Below, piece after piece: positions 42,800 to 52,252 of a stretch of 64,000 nucleotides of DNA. How positions within the stretch are numbered: position 1 is the first letter of the stretch; the number at the start of each line of letters is the position of its first letter. Source of the DNA: Streptomyces sp. BK340. GTDB lineage: Bacteria; Actinomycetota; Actinomycetes; Streptomycetales; Streptomycetaceae. A program made the position numbers and the translations under genes. The notes under the pieces are model-generated. The model was not told where the DNA came from. It did not search any database and saw only the letters and a program-made list of their open reading frames with translations. The stretch spans positions 248,001 to 312,000 of the forward strand of contig NZ_VISR01000001.1 in NCBI RefSeq assembly GCF_007827595.1, read 5' to 3'.

Positions 42800-44154
42800 C
42801 TGGGGGTCGTTCCTTCTACGAGTTTGAGGAGCTGGGCCAGTTCGTCCGGCCGGGTGTGGGGGTTGAGGAAGGTGGCCTTGAGCCAGAGGCGGTCGTCGAG
42901 CCGGGCGCGGCCGAGGACGGCCCGGCCCTCGTGCAGCAGCCTGCGGCGCAGGGCGGCCACCGTGTCGTCGTCCGCGTCGGCGGGCCGGAACAGGACCGTG
43001 CTGATGACCGGCCGGTCGTACAGCTCGAAGCCGGTGTGGCCCTGGACGAGCGCGGCGAACTCGCGCGCGCGGGCGCAGACCTGGTCGACCAGGCCACCGA
43101 GCCCGCTGCGGCCCAGCGCCCTCAGGGTGACGGCGATCTTGAGGATGTCCGGGCGGCGGGTGGTGCGCAGGGAGCGGCCGAGCAGGTCCGGGAGTCCGGC
43201 CTCGGTGTCGTCGTCGGCGTTCAGGTAGTCGGCGCGCTGGTGCAGGGCGGCGAGGTCGCGGGGCCGGGCCACGGCGAGGAGACCGGCCGCGGCCGGCTGC
43301 CAGCCGAGTTTGTGCAGGTCGAGGGTGACGGTGTGGGCGGCTTCGAGTCCGGCGAGCTTGTCCCGGTGCCGGTCGCTGAAGGCGAGGCCGCCGCCGTACG
43401 CGGCGTCGATGTGCAGGCGGGCGCCGTGGGCGGTGCACAGGCCGGCGATCTCGGGCAGCGGGTCGATGAGCCCGGCGTCGGTGCTGCCGGCGGTGGCGGC
43501 GACCAGCCGCGGGCCGGAGAGCGCGGTGAGGGCCGCGTCGAGGGCGGCCGGGTCGAGGATGCCGCCCGGGGCGGGGACGACGACCGGCTCGGGCAGACCG
43601 AGCAGCCAGGCGGCGCGGGGCAGCGAGTGGTGGGCGTTGGCGCCGCAGACCAGCTGGACGCTGCCGCCGTGGGCCTCGCGGGCGAGCAGCAGCGCGAGCT
43701 GGTTGGACTCGGTGCCGCCGGTGGTGACCAGGGCGTCCGCGAGGCCGATCTCGCGGGCGAGGGCACGGGCGACCTCGGCTTCCAGCGTGGAGGCGGCCGG
43801 GGCCTGGTCCCAGGAGTCCAGGGACGGGTTGAGGACGCTCGCGGCGAGGTCGGCGGCGGTGGCGACGGCGAGCGGCGGGCAGTGCAGATGGGCCGCGCAC
43901 AGCGGGTCGGCGGGGTCGGCGGCGCCCTCGGCCAGGGCATGCACGAGGGCGCGCAGCGCGTCGGGGTCGCCGTCGTCCGGCAGGACGTCCCCGAGGGCGT
44001 CGGTGATCCGTGCGGCGACGGCCTCGGGCCCGCCGGCCGGCAGCGGTCCGCCGCGGGCCCGGGCACCGCTCGCGAGCGCGTCCATGACCGTGTCCAGGAG
44101 CGGCCGCAGGGCTCCTGGGCCGTCGGGTCCTGAGGCGAGGGGCGGCATGCTCAT
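42796..44154 (-). CDS. PLP-dependent decarboxylase (DesA-like, group II)
   Basis: The 452-residue enzyme is a PLP decarboxylase of the glutamate/DABA/tyrosine group: HCPPLAVATAADLAASVLNPSLDSWDQAPAASTLE, TTGGTESNQLALLLAR, CGANAHHSLPRAAWLLG, HIDAAYGGGLAF (PLP-interacting Asp) and the PLP lysine in TLDLHKLGWQPAAAG. It fits a lysine or other diamino-acid decarboxylase supplying a diamine such as cadaverine to the following N-hydroxylase. GGAGGA precedes ATG 44154. I saw no DmdR-type iron box (TTAGGTTAGGCTCACCTAA) upstream, so iron regulation is not supported by sequence. Confidence 0.85.
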   Translation of the reverse strand: MSMPPLASGPDGPGALRPLLDTVMDALASGARARGGPLPAGGPEAVAARITDALGDVLPDDGDPDALRALVHALAEGAADPADPLCAAHLHCPPLAVATAADLAASVLNPSLDSWDQAPAASTLEAEVARALAREIGLADALVTTGGTESNQLALLLAREAHGGSVQLVCGANAHHSLPRAAWLLGLPEPVVVPAPGGILDPAALDAALTALSGPRLVAATAGSTDAGLIDPLPEIAGLCTAHGARLHIDAAYGGGLAFSDRHRDKLAGLEAAHTVTLDLHKLGWQPAAAGLLAVARPRDLAALHQRADYLNADDDTEAGLPDLLGRSLRTTRRPDILKIAVTLRALGRSGLGGLVDQVCARAREFAALVQGHTGFELYDRPVISTVLFRPADADDDTVAALRRRLLHEGRAVLGRARLDDRLWLKATFLNPHTRPDELAQLLKLVEGTTPR

Positions 44155-44507
44155 GGGCTCTCCTCCGGGGCGCGCAGGGACCTCTGTAAGGCATCTCCCA
44201 GTTTGTACGGGAAGAGCCCACGCGTCCGGAAAGCCCAACAATCGAAACCCGAAAGTGGGTACTGCCGTACGGGGAAAGCGCGTTGGAGTGCGGTGACCTG
44301 CGGCTGACGCCGGCCGGGTGGTTGACGCCCGGAGGATCGGCGTGCCGGGTGAGCGGGTGACGGCCGCGGTTCCGGAGACGCTCCGGTGAGCGCCTCCTGG
44401 AGCACCTCGGTCTCGGCCTGACCGCCCCTGCTCCCGCCCCGACCCGGGTGTGCGACCGGCGGGCGGGGGCGGGGCGGAGGGGGCGTACGGCGGGCGGAGC
44501 TGCGGTT
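44155..44507. other. 353-base intergenic region upstream of the decarboxylase
   Basis: It contains the promoter of the decarboxylase-monooxygenase operon on the minus strand and the end of the NmrA-type gene. Short AT-richer patches (44200-44260, with TTTGTACG and GAAACCCGAAAG) mark the likely promoter. I saw no convincing hexamer pair, iron box or open frame with an RBS. Confidence 0.35.
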
Positions 44508-45344
44508 CTAGACGCCTCGGAAGTCGTCCGCGTGATCCTGTGCCCACCGGTCGAAGGTGCGCGCCGGAGTGCCCGTGACCTTCTCGACCGTGGCGGTGAT
44601 CTCGGGGGGTACGCCCACGGTGGCGGCGAAGCTCTTCAGCAAGGGCTGGACGAACTCCGGCGGGGCGTGCGGGAACAGCTTGGGCCCCGCCTCTTCCGGC
44701 GACACCTCCACGAAGGTCAGATCGCGGTCCACCGCCCGGCCGATCGCGGCGATCTGGTCGGTGTTGGTGGTCGCCTCGGGCCCGGTGAGGCGGTGGACAG
44801 CACCCTCGTGACCGTCGTCCAGCAGGACGCGTTCGGCCACGGCGGCGATGTCGTCCTCGTGGATGGGCGCCGTGAGCATGCCCGCGAAGACACCGTGGAC
44901 GGTGCTGCCGCCACGGATCTGCGGCGCCCACTGCAACGCGTTGGTGGCGAAGGCGTTGGGGCGCAGGAACGTCCATTCCAGGCCGCTGTCGCGGACCTGC
45001 CGTTCGGCGGTGGCGTGCATGACGTGGATGGGATGGGTCTCGTCGGCGCCCTCCTGGATGATCCCGGAAGAGAGGAGCACGACGTGGCGCACCCCGGCCG
45101 TGCGCGCGGCCTCCAGCAGGGCGGCTGTCCGCTCGCCGCCGGCCTGCACGTACAGGAAGAGCTTGCTCGCTCCCTCGAACAGGGCCGCCGGCTCCTCCGG
45201 CGCGAACGTCACCACCTCGGCCTGCCGGGGCAGACCCGCGCGCTCGGGGTCGCGGGTCAGTGCCCGTACCGGCCGGCCGGCGGCGACGAGACGCTCGACG
45301 AGGGCACGGCCGACGTTGCCGGTCGCACCGGTGACTACGATCAC
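44508..45344 (-). CDS. NmrA-like NAD(P)H-binding protein
   Basis: The 278-residue protein is an atypical short-chain dehydrogenase: MIVVTGATGNVGRALVERLVAAG binds NAD(P), VRALTRDPERAGLP follows, and there is a VVLLSSGIIQEGADETHPIHVMHATAERQVRDSGLEWTFLRPNAF stretch where the catalytic YxxxK is replaced (HATAER). Such proteins act as redox sensors or as reductases of quinone type. The gene lies 127 bases downstream of pepN on the same strand. Confidence 0.85.
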   Translation of the reverse strand: MIVVTGATGNVGRALVERLVAAGRPVRALTRDPERAGLPRQAEVVTFAPEEPAALFEGASKLFLYVQAGGERTAALLEAARTAGVRHVVLLSSGIIQEGADETHPIHVMHATAERQVRDSGLEWTFLRPNAFATNALQWAPQIRGGSTVHGVFAGMLTAPIHEDDIAAVAERVLLDDGHEGAVHRLTGPEATTNTDQIAAIGRAVDRDLTFVEVSPEEAGPKLFPHAPPEFVQPLLKSFAATVGVPPEITATVEKVTGTPARTFDRWAQDHADDFRGV

Positions 45345-45471
45345 GGATTGCCTCCTGGGCTCGGGTTGATCGTCCTGGTCGTCCTTGGCCTTCCGAGCCT
45401 AGGAAGGACGATCGGCCCTCCGCATCGTCGTCAGGGACCAGCCTCCCCGGCCGCGCCCTACGTCCCCGGTC

Positions 45472-47958
45472 CTACTCCCCCCGCACCCGCAACGCCCTTG
45501 CCAGGTCGTCCAGTTCGTCGACCAGCTTGCGGCGGAGGGCGACGACCGGGTCGGCCTCGTTCAGGCAGGCCTCGCCGAGGGCGAGGGCCTCCGCGTCGAC
45601 GGCGTGGTACGGGAAGGCCCAGCGGCCGGCGGCCACGGCGATGGCGGGGCCGCGGCGGGCGGCGAGGGCGACCGCGTCCTCGTAGTAGCGCGGCACGTAC
45701 TCGCGTACCAGGTCGGCCTGTTCGGGCTGCCAGAAGCCCCGTGCGGTGGCCGTGAACAGGTAGTTGGAGAGGTCGTCCGTGACGAACATCGACTCCCAGG
45801 CCGCGCGCTTGGCCTCGGGGTCGGGCAGGGCGGCGCGGCAGGTGGCGGCGCCCTCCCGGCCGGTGGCGGACGGGTCGCGCTCCAGCTCGGCGGCGATGGC
45901 GGCCTCGTCGGTGGCGCCGAGCACGGCGAGCCGGACGAGGATGCGCCAGCGCAGCTCGGGGTCGAGTTCCGGCCCGCCGGGCACCGTGCCGTCGGCGAGC
46001 CAGGCGGCGATGGTGTCGGGGTGGGCCGCGACGTCGATGAAGTGCCGTACGGCGACCAGGCGGAGGCCGGGGTTGTCGCCGTCCTCGGTGCGGCGCAGCA
46101 GGTCGCGGCAGAGGGAGCTGAGGGTGGCGAGGGCGGCCGGGCGGTCCTCGGGGCGCAGGAAGCGGTCGGCGACGTGGGTGGAGGCGAACGCGAGGACACC
46201 CTGGACGATGGCCAGGTCGGTCTCCAGCGGCAGGTGGGCGCGGGCCGTCTCCAGGTAGGCCTGGGGCGGCAGTTCGCCGTCGCGGACGGTGTCCCTGAGG
46301 GCGTTCCACACCACCGCGCGGGTGAGCGGGTCGGGCAGCCCGGACAGGCCCGTGCGGACCGCCTCGAAGGAGTCGGCGTCGAAGCGGACCTTGGCATAGG
46401 TCAGGTCGCCGTCGTTGAGCAGGATCACCGCGGGGCGCTTGCCGATGGACTCCGGGGCGCCCTGCGGGACGTCGAGGCCGATGCGCTCGCGCAGGGTGAG
46501 ACGGCCACGGCCCTCGTCACCGAGGTCGCGGTCGTAGAGGCCGACGGTGACGCGGTGCGGGCGGCTGCCCGCGTGGTCGACGGCCAGGGTGCAGACGCCG
46601 TCGACGGACTCGACCGCCGGGGTGAGCGTGTCGACACCGGTGGTGCGCAGCCAGGCGTCGGCCCAGGCGTGCACGTCGCGCTCGGTGGCCGCGGCGAGGG
46701 AGTCGATGAAGTCGGCGAGGGTGGCGTTGGCGAACCGGTGCCGCTTGAAGTGGATGTTGATGCCGGCGAGGAAGTCCTTCTCACCGAGCCAGGCCACCAG
46801 CTGGCGCAGCGCGGAGGCGCCCTTGGCGTAGGAGATGCCGTCGAAGTTGAGCAGGGCGGCGGCGGTGTCGTCGACCGCCTCGGGGGCGACCGGGTGAGTG
46901 GAGGGGCGCTGGTCGGCATCGTAGCCCCAGGCCTTGCGGGCGACCCCGAAGTCGGTCCAGGTGTCGGTGAAGCGGGTGGCCTCGGCGGTGGTCTGGTAAC
47001 CCATGTACTCGGCGAAGGACTCGTTCAGCCAGATGTCGTCCCACCACCTCAGGGTCACGAGGTCGCCGAACCACATGTGGGCCATCTCGTGGGCGATGAC
47101 CATGGCGCGGGTCTGCCGCTCGGTCTCGGTGACGGCCGAGCGGAAGACGAACTCGTCGCGGAAGGTGACCAGTCCGGGGTTCTCCATGGCGCCGGCGTTG
47201 AACTCGGGGACGAACGCCTGGTCGTAGGAGTCGAAGGGGTAGGGCTCCTCGAACTTCTCGTGGTACCGGTCGAAGCACGCGCGCGTGACCTCGAGGATCT
47301 CCTCGGCGTCGGCCTCGAGGTGGGGCGCCAGCGAGCGGCGGCAGTGGATGCCGAAGGGCAGACCGCGGTGCTCGGTGCGCACGGAGTGCCAGGGGCCGGC
47401 GGCGACGGCGACGAGGTAGGTGGAGATCGGCGGGGTCGGGGCGGCCCGCCAGCGGCCCTCGCCCAGGTGCTCGGTGATGCCGTTGGCGAGGACGTTCCAG
47501 CCGTCGGGCGCGGTGACGGTGAGCTCGAAGACGGCCTTGAGGTCGGGCTGGTCGAACGCCGCGAAGACCCGCTGGACGTCGTCCAGGAACAGCTGCGTGT
47601 AGACGTACGTCTCACCGTCGGTGGGGTCGGTGAAGCGGTGCATGCCCTCACCGGTGCGGGAGTAGGGCATGACCGCCTCGACCAGCAGCTCGTGCTCGCC
47701 GGCGGTGAGGTTCCTCAGCGGCAGCCGTTCGTCCTCGAACGTCTCCGGGTCGAGGGGCTGTCCGTCCAGCGTGACGGCGCGCAGCTCAGCGGGCTTCAGC
47801 TCGACGAACGTGTCCCCGTCGGTCCGCGCGCTGAACCTGATCACGGTACGGGAGTCGAAGGTCTCGTCCCCCGTGGTGAGGTCGAGCTCGATCGAGTAGC
47901 GGTGGACGTCGAGGAACTGTGCTCGGAGCTGCGCTTCGTCGCGCGTGATGACGGACAT
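45472..47958 (-). CDS. pepN: Aminopeptidase N (M1 family)
   Basis: The 828-residue zinc metallopeptidase removes N-terminal residues from peptides. The substrate-recognition motif GAMEN is at residues 256-260 and the zinc site HEMAH is at 290-294, with the third ligand E313 in WLNESFAEYMGY. The beta-rich N-terminal domain begins RYSIELDLTTGDETFDSRT, and the C-terminal ERAP-type helical domain starts near residue 530. ATG 47958 (MSVITRDEA) is chosen over a start three codons earlier. The protein lacks a signal peptide and is cytoplasmic. Confidence 0.95.
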   Translation of the reverse strand: MSVITRDEAQLRAQFLDVHRYSIELDLTTGDETFDSRTVIRFSARTDGDTFVELKPAELRAVTLDGQPLDPETFEDERLPLRNLTAGEHELLVEAVMPYSRTGEGMHRFTDPTDGETYVYTQLFLDDVQRVFAAFDQPDLKAVFELTVTAPDGWNVLANGITEHLGEGRWRAAPTPPISTYLVAVAAGPWHSVRTEHRGLPFGIHCRRSLAPHLEADAEEILEVTRACFDRYHEKFEEPYPFDSYDQAFVPEFNAGAMENPGLVTFRDEFVFRSAVTETERQTRAMVIAHEMAHMWFGDLVTLRWWDDIWLNESFAEYMGYQTTAEATRFTDTWTDFGVARKAWGYDADQRPSTHPVAPEAVDDTAAALLNFDGISYAKGASALRQLVAWLGEKDFLAGINIHFKRHRFANATLADFIDSLAAATERDVHAWADAWLRTTGVDTLTPAVESVDGVCTLAVDHAGSRPHRVTVGLYDRDLGDEGRGRLTLRERIGLDVPQGAPESIGKRPAVILLNDGDLTYAKVRFDADSFEAVRTGLSGLPDPLTRAVVWNALRDTVRDGELPPQAYLETARAHLPLETDLAIVQGVLAFASTHVADRFLRPEDRPAALATLSSLCRDLLRRTEDGDNPGLRLVAVRHFIDVAAHPDTIAAWLADGTVPGGPELDPELRWRILVRLAVLGATDEAAIAAELERDPSATGREGAATCRAALPDPEAKRAAWESMFVTDDLSNYLFTATARGFWQPEQADLVREYVPRYYEDAVALAARRGPAIAVAAGRWAFPYHAVDAEALALGEACLNEADPVVALRRKLVDELDDLARALRVRGE

Positions 47959-48061
47959 GCACGCCATGCTGCCTGATGCCGCCGACAGCGCACAGGGGTG
48001 GATCGGTACACGGCATATGTCCGGTCCCGCACCCCTTGCCGGGTGTGCCCGGTGGCAGGGG

Positions 48062-48403
48062 TCAGGCGGGCTGTCCGTTCGCGGTGTCCTCGGCGATGGA
48101 CTCGTGGTGCCGGATCACCTCGGCGATGATGAAGTTCAGGAACTTCTCCGCGAACGCCGGGTCGAGCTTGGCGTTCGCCGCGAGGCTGCGCAGCCGCTCG
48201 ATCTGCCGGGCCTCGCGGGCCGGGTCGGCGGGCGGCAGCTGGTGCACCGCCTTGAGCCGGCCGACCTGCTGGGTGCACTTGAAGCGCTCGGCGAGCATGT
48301 GGACGACGGCCGCGTCGATGTTGTCGATGCTCTCGCGCAGCCGCTCCAGTTCCTGGCGGACCGCGGGGTCGACGTCACCGCTACCGGTGTTGCTGATGGT
48401 CAT
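48062..48403 (-). CDS. Chorismate mutase (AroQ class)
   Basis: The 113-residue all-helical protein has the AroQ pattern: LERLRESIDNIDAAVVHMLAERFKCTQQVGRLKAVHQLPPADPAREARQIERL and FAEKFLNFIIAEVIRHHESIAED, with the active-site Arg near residue 19 and Lys in GRLK. It converts chorismate to prephenate for Phe and Tyr. Cytoplasmic, no signal peptide. ATG 48403 (MTISNTG) is used; the frame extends upstream through poorly conserved residues. It is 103 bases upstream of pepN on the same strand. Confidence 0.9.
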   Translation of the reverse strand: MTISNTGSGDVDPAVRQELERLRESIDNIDAAVVHMLAERFKCTQQVGRLKAVHQLPPADPAREARQIERLRSLAANAKLDPAFAEKFLNFIIAEVIRHHESIAEDTANGQPA

Positions 48404-48459
48404 GGACGTCAACCCTAAGGGGCGCGGCACCTCCCGTTCACCGGCTGATCAGCATGCGA

Positions 48460-49338
48460 TCAGTCGCCGATCGTCGGTGGATCGTCCGGATCCGGGATCC
48501 GGTCGCTCCAGCCGCCGGGGACGCTGCGGCCCTGCTGGGCGCGGAAGCGGACGGGGGCGAGGCCGACCCGGCGGGAGAACAGGCGGGAGAAGTAGGCGGG
48601 GTCGTCGTAGCCGACGCGGCGGGCGACGGCGGCCACGGGCAGCTCGGTGGCGGCGAGCAGCTCCTTGGCGCGGCCCAGGCGGATCCCGAGGAGATAGTCC
48701 TTGGGGCTGCATCCGGCGGCGCGGCGGACGGCGTGGCGCAGCTCGGCGGGCGTCATGCCGTGCCGGGCGGCGTGGTCGGCGACGCTCATCGGCCGGCAGG
48801 CGTCCCGGGTCAGCGCCTGCAGCACCTGGTCGCCGTCGGGCGCGAGGTCGGCGCGGGCGCGGCGCAGCGCGACGAGGAGTTCGTGGACCGCGGCACCGGT
48901 CTCGACCTCCAGCAGGGGGTTGCCGCGGCGGGCGGCACGGGCGATGCGGGCGACGACCGCGCGGGGGCCGGTGGCGTCCGAGAGCGGGACGACGGGCCGC
49001 TCGGGCTCGATGTAGCCGAGTTCGGTGTAGGTCGCGGTGGCGGGCCCGGCGAAGTCGACGAAGCCCTCGTCCCATCCGGTGTCCGGGTCGGGCCCGTAGT
49101 GGTGCGGCACTCCGGGGGTGAGCCAGAGCAGCGCGGGCGCGGTGACGGTGGTACGTCGGCCGTCGGCGCCCTGGTACCAGCCGCCGCCCGCGCCGACCAC
49201 GACGGCCACGTGGTGGTCGAGGGTGCGGGGGCCGACCGTGGGCAGCGTGCCGTGCTGGAGGCCGACGCCGAGGCAGACCAGGCCGAGGCGGTGGTGAGCG
49301 GGGCCGGGGCTGAAGAACCGCATCCAGGTCTGGTACAT
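48460..49338 (-). CDS. AraC-family transcriptional regulator
   Basis: The 292-residue protein has an N-terminal cupin sugar-binding domain (about 20-150: VVVGAGGGWYQGADGRR, LLWLTPGVPHHYGPDPDTGWDEGFVDFAGPA) and a C-terminal pair of helix-turn-helices (about 185-280: SVADHAARHGMTPAELRHAVRRAAGCSPKDYLLGIRLGRAKELL, then LPVAAVARRVGYDDPAYFSRLFSRRVG). GGAGGAG precedes ATG 49338. It is divergent from a GH35 beta-galactosidase, 98 bases away, and is the obvious candidate to activate it in response to a galactoside. Confidence 0.92.
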   Translation of the reverse strand: MYQTWMRFFSPGPAHHRLGLVCLGVGLQHGTLPTVGPRTLDHHVAVVVGAGGGWYQGADGRRTTVTAPALLWLTPGVPHHYGPDPDTGWDEGFVDFAGPATATYTELGYIEPERPVVPLSDATGPRAVVARIARAARRGNPLLEVETGAAVHELLVALRRARADLAPDGDQVLQALTRDACRPMSVADHAARHGMTPAELRHAVRRAAGCSPKDYLLGIRLGRAKELLAATELPVAAVARRVGYDDPAYFSRLFSRRVGLAPVRFRAQQGRSVPGGWSDRIPDPDDPPTIGD

Positions 49339-49436
49339 CCGCGCTCCTCCCGGCGTCGGCGACGGCGGACTTTTGTCCAAGCAGCGCCGATCTTCGTCCA
49401 TGGCGTCGGCCACCGCCAGGGCCGAGGCTCGGGTGC

Positions 49437-51224
49437 ATGAGCGAGTTCACGGTGGGGGAATCCGACTTCCTGCTGGACGGACGGCCGGTACGGCTGCTGT
49501 CCGGGGCGCTGCACTACTTCCGGGTGCACGAGGCGCACTGGCGGCACCGGCTGGAGATGCTGCGGGCGATGGGCCTCAACTGCGTGGAGACGTACGTGCC
49601 GTGGAACCTGCACCAGCCGGGCCCGGGGCGCCTGCGGGACGTGCGGGCGGTCGGCCGGTTCCTGGACGCGGTCCGCGAGGCCGGTCTGTGGGCGATCGTG
49701 CGGCCGGGTCCGTACATCTGCGCCGAGTGGGAGAACGGCGGGCTGCCCCACTGGGTGACGGGCGAGCCGGGCACGCACGCGCGTACCCGTGACGAGCGCT
49801 TCCTGTTCCACGTGCGGAACTGGTTCCACCACCTGCTGCACGAGATCGTGCCCCGGCAGATCGACCGGGGCGGCCCGGTGGTCATGGTGCAGGTCGAGAA
49901 CGAGTACGGCAGCTACGGCTCGGACGCGGACTACCTCGAGCAGCTCGCCGGGCTGCTGCGGGTCAAGGGCGTGACGGTGCCGCTGTTCACCTCGGACGGC
50001 CCCGAGGACCACATGCTCACCGGCGGCTCGCTGCCCGGTGTGCTCGCCACGGTGAACTTCGGCTCCCACGCGCGCGCTGGCTTCGCGACGCTGCGCCGGC
50101 ACCGCCCCGGGGGCCCGTTGATGTGCATGGAGTTCTGGTGCGGCTGGTTCGACCACTGGGGCGGCGGACACGTCGTACGGGATCCCGGGGAGGCGGCCGA
50201 GGCACTGCGGGAGATCCTGGAGTGCGGTGCCTCGGTGAACCTGTACATGGCGCACGGCGGCACGAGTTTCGGGGGCTGGGCGGGCGCCAACCGGGGCGGC
50301 GGCGATTTGCACGAAGGCCCGCTGGAGCCGGACGTGACCTCGTACGACTACGACGCACCGGTCGACGAGTGCGGGCGCCCCACGGAGAAGTTCTGGCGCT
50401 TCCGCGAGGTGCTGTCCGGATACCGCCCCGATCCCCTGCCCGAACTTCCGCCCCCGCCTGCTCGGTTGGTTTCTCCGACGGAGGTGGCGCTCACCGGATG
50501 GGCCCCGATGGGTGACGTCCTGGAGGCGCTCGGCGGCGCCGAGACCGTAACCCCCGTGCCGCCGTCCTTCGAGGAGCTGGGCGTGGCCCGGGGCCTGGTG
50601 CGTTACGAGGTGGGCGTGCCGGGGCCGCGGCAGCCGTACCCGCTGACGGTGCGCGGCCTCAGGGACCTCGCGGTGGTGTACGTCGACGGCGGGCGGGCCG
50701 GGGTGCTCACCGAGGAGGAGGCCCGGCTGAAGGAGCCCGTCGCGGGACCCGCGCGCGTGGAGCTGTGGGTGGAGTCCCTGGGGAGGGTGAACTACGGGCC
50801 GCGCTCCGGCGAGGCGAAGGGCATCACCGGGGGCGTCCTGCACGAGCGGCAGTATCTGCACGGGGTACGCGCGCGCGGGCTCGATCTGGACGCCTTCGAC
50901 GACGGCATCGAGGCGGTGCCCTTCGGCGCGGTGCCCGGGGACGGCGCCCGGGGGCTGTACCGGGGCACCGTCACGGTCCTCGGGGCCGGCGACGCCCGGC
51001 TCGAACTGCCCGGCTGGACGCGGGGCTTCGTCTGGGTCAACGGCTTCGGTCTGGGGCGCTACTGGTCCGTGGGGCCGCAGCGGTCCCTGTACGTCCCCGG
51101 ACCGGTGCTGCGTGAGGGCGAGAACGAGGTGTGGGTGCTGGAGCTGCAGGAGGCGGGGCCGGGTCCGTGCGCGCCGCGGCTGCTGCCGGTCCGAGCCCCG
51201 GTCCGGCCGCCGCTGCTCGGGTGA
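49437..51224 (+). CDS. Beta-galactosidase, glycoside hydrolase family 35
   Basis: The 595-residue enzyme would release galactose from beta-galactosides. GH35 landmarks are SGALHYFRVHEAHWRHRLEMLRAMGLN, ETYVPWNLHQP, RPGPYICAEWENGGLPHW, the acid/base E156 in VQVENEYGSYG, and the nucleophile E232 in CMEFWCGWFDHWG. The C-terminal jelly-roll domain ends in RGFVWVNGFGLGRYWSVGPQRSLYVPGPVL. No signal peptide is present, so it works inside the cell on imported sugar. No transporter gene is adjacent. It is divergent from the AraC gene. Confidence 0.95.
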   Translation: MSEFTVGESDFLLDGRPVRLLSGALHYFRVHEAHWRHRLEMLRAMGLNCVETYVPWNLHQPGPGRLRDVRAVGRFLDAVREAGLWAIVRPGPYICAEWENGGLPHWVTGEPGTHARTRDERFLFHVRNWFHHLLHEIVPRQIDRGGPVVMVQVENEYGSYGSDADYLEQLAGLLRVKGVTVPLFTSDGPEDHMLTGGSLPGVLATVNFGSHARAGFATLRRHRPGGPLMCMEFWCGWFDHWGGGHVVRDPGEAAEALREILECGASVNLYMAHGGTSFGGWAGANRGGGDLHEGPLEPDVTSYDYDAPVDECGRPTEKFWRFREVLSGYRPDPLPELPPPPARLVSPTEVALTGWAPMGDVLEALGGAETVTPVPPSFEELGVARGLVRYEVGVPGPRQPYPLTVRGLRDLAVVYVDGGRAGVLTEEEARLKEPVAGPARVELWVESLGRVNYGPRSGEAKGITGGVLHERQYLHGVRARGLDLDAFDDGIEAVPFGAVPGDGARGLYRGTVTVLGAGDARLELPGWTRGFVWVNGFGLGRYWSVGPQRSLYVPGPVLREGENEVWVLELQEAGPGPCAPRLLPVRAPVRPPLLG

Positions 51225-51308
51225 GGGCGGTCGGGCCGCCCACCGGCGAAATCCGCTCGCACCCGCCTAGAGTGGATGGCAGTTCTGGGCGTCTTGAGGG
51301 GGTCGGAC

Positions 51309-52184
51309 GTGGCGAACGGCGGACCGGTCGAGCACGGCTACCCGCATCTGGAGACGGTGCGGGCCGCGATCACCGCGCTGTACAAGCGGCTGTCGTACGA
51401 CACCGTGCAGACCTTCTCGTCCAGTGTGGCCCCCGCCGACGTGGCCTTCAGCGACACGGACGACGTGCATCTGGGCGCGCAGCGTGTGGCCCGCGAGATC
51501 GTGCGGCACTTCCGGCTGCCCGATGCCCGGCTGATCGTCGGCTTCCGGGAGATGAGCCACGCGGCCAATGTCGAACTGGCGGCGGGCCCCGAGTACTTCG
51601 TCGAACTGAACGACCGCTTCCGCACCCACCGCAGGGACATCGGCGCGGCGCTGGCCCACGAGGTGACCCACGTCTATCTGCACCGCCTCGACCTCGCCTT
51701 CCCCACCACGGCGGAGAACGAGATCCTCACGGACACGGCGACGGCCTACCTGGGCGCGGGGTGGCTGCTGCTGGACGCCTACCGCGAGGACAGTGCCTCC
51801 TCCCAGAAGCTGGGCTATCTCACCCCCGAGGAGTTCGGTTACGTGCTCGCCAAACGGGCCCGGCTCTTCGGCGAGGATCCCTCCGTGTGGTTCACCAGCC
51901 CGCAGGCGTACACGGCCTACGTCAAGGGTGTGGAGCGGGCCCGGCGGGACGAGCAGCAGCCGCCGCTGACGGGGGCCGGCTGGGCGGGCCGCCGCCGCTA
52001 CGCCCACGACCGGCGCCACGGCGTCCCGCCCGGAGCGCCCTACGCCTTCAGCCCCGACCCCGCGGGCCACCTCCGCGTCTCCTTCCCCTGCCCCACCTGC
52101 CACCAGCGCATCAGGGTGCCGGTCCGGGGGCGGGTACGGGCGCGGTGCGGGTTGTGCAGGACGGTTCTGGAGTGCGACACCTAG
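51309..52184 (+). CDS. Zinc metalloprotease-like protein with C-terminal zinc ribbon
   Basis: The 291-residue protein has an HEVTH motif (AALAHEVTHVYLHRL, about residues 116-120) and a following acidic EILTDTATAYLGAGW, the usual third ligand area of zincin-like proteases. The C-terminus is a four-cysteine ribbon (CPTCHQ and CGLCRTVLEC). No signal peptide. I start at GTG 51309 with AGGGGG upstream. An ATG at 51276 lies only two bases after a TAGAGT -10 box (51268-51273), so it cannot be in the message if that promoter is used. Function unknown; a protease or a metal-binding inactive relative. Confidence 0.7.
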   Translation: MANGGPVEHGYPHLETVRAAITALYKRLSYDTVQTFSSSVAPADVAFSDTDDVHLGAQRVAREIVRHFRLPDARLIVGFREMSHAANVELAAGPEYFVELNDRFRTHRRDIGAALAHEVTHVYLHRLDLAFPTTAENEILTDTATAYLGAGWLLLDAYREDSASSQKLGYLTPEEFGYVLAKRARLFGEDPSVWFTSPQAYTAYVKGVERARRDEQQPPLTGAGWAGRRRYAHDRRHGVPPGAPYAFSPDPAGHLRVSFPCPTCHQRIRVPVRGRVRARCGLCRTVLECDT

Positions 52185-52252
52185 GTTCGGGGCAGCCGGC
52201 CGGGGCGGAGCCCTTCGGTGGGACCGGTGCAGCTCCGTGTACTCGGCGCGCC

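Noticed and set aside
44155..44400. Iron box upstream of the DesA/DesB-like pair
   Set aside because: No sequence near TTAGGTTAGGCTCACCTAA was found, so iron control is not claimed.
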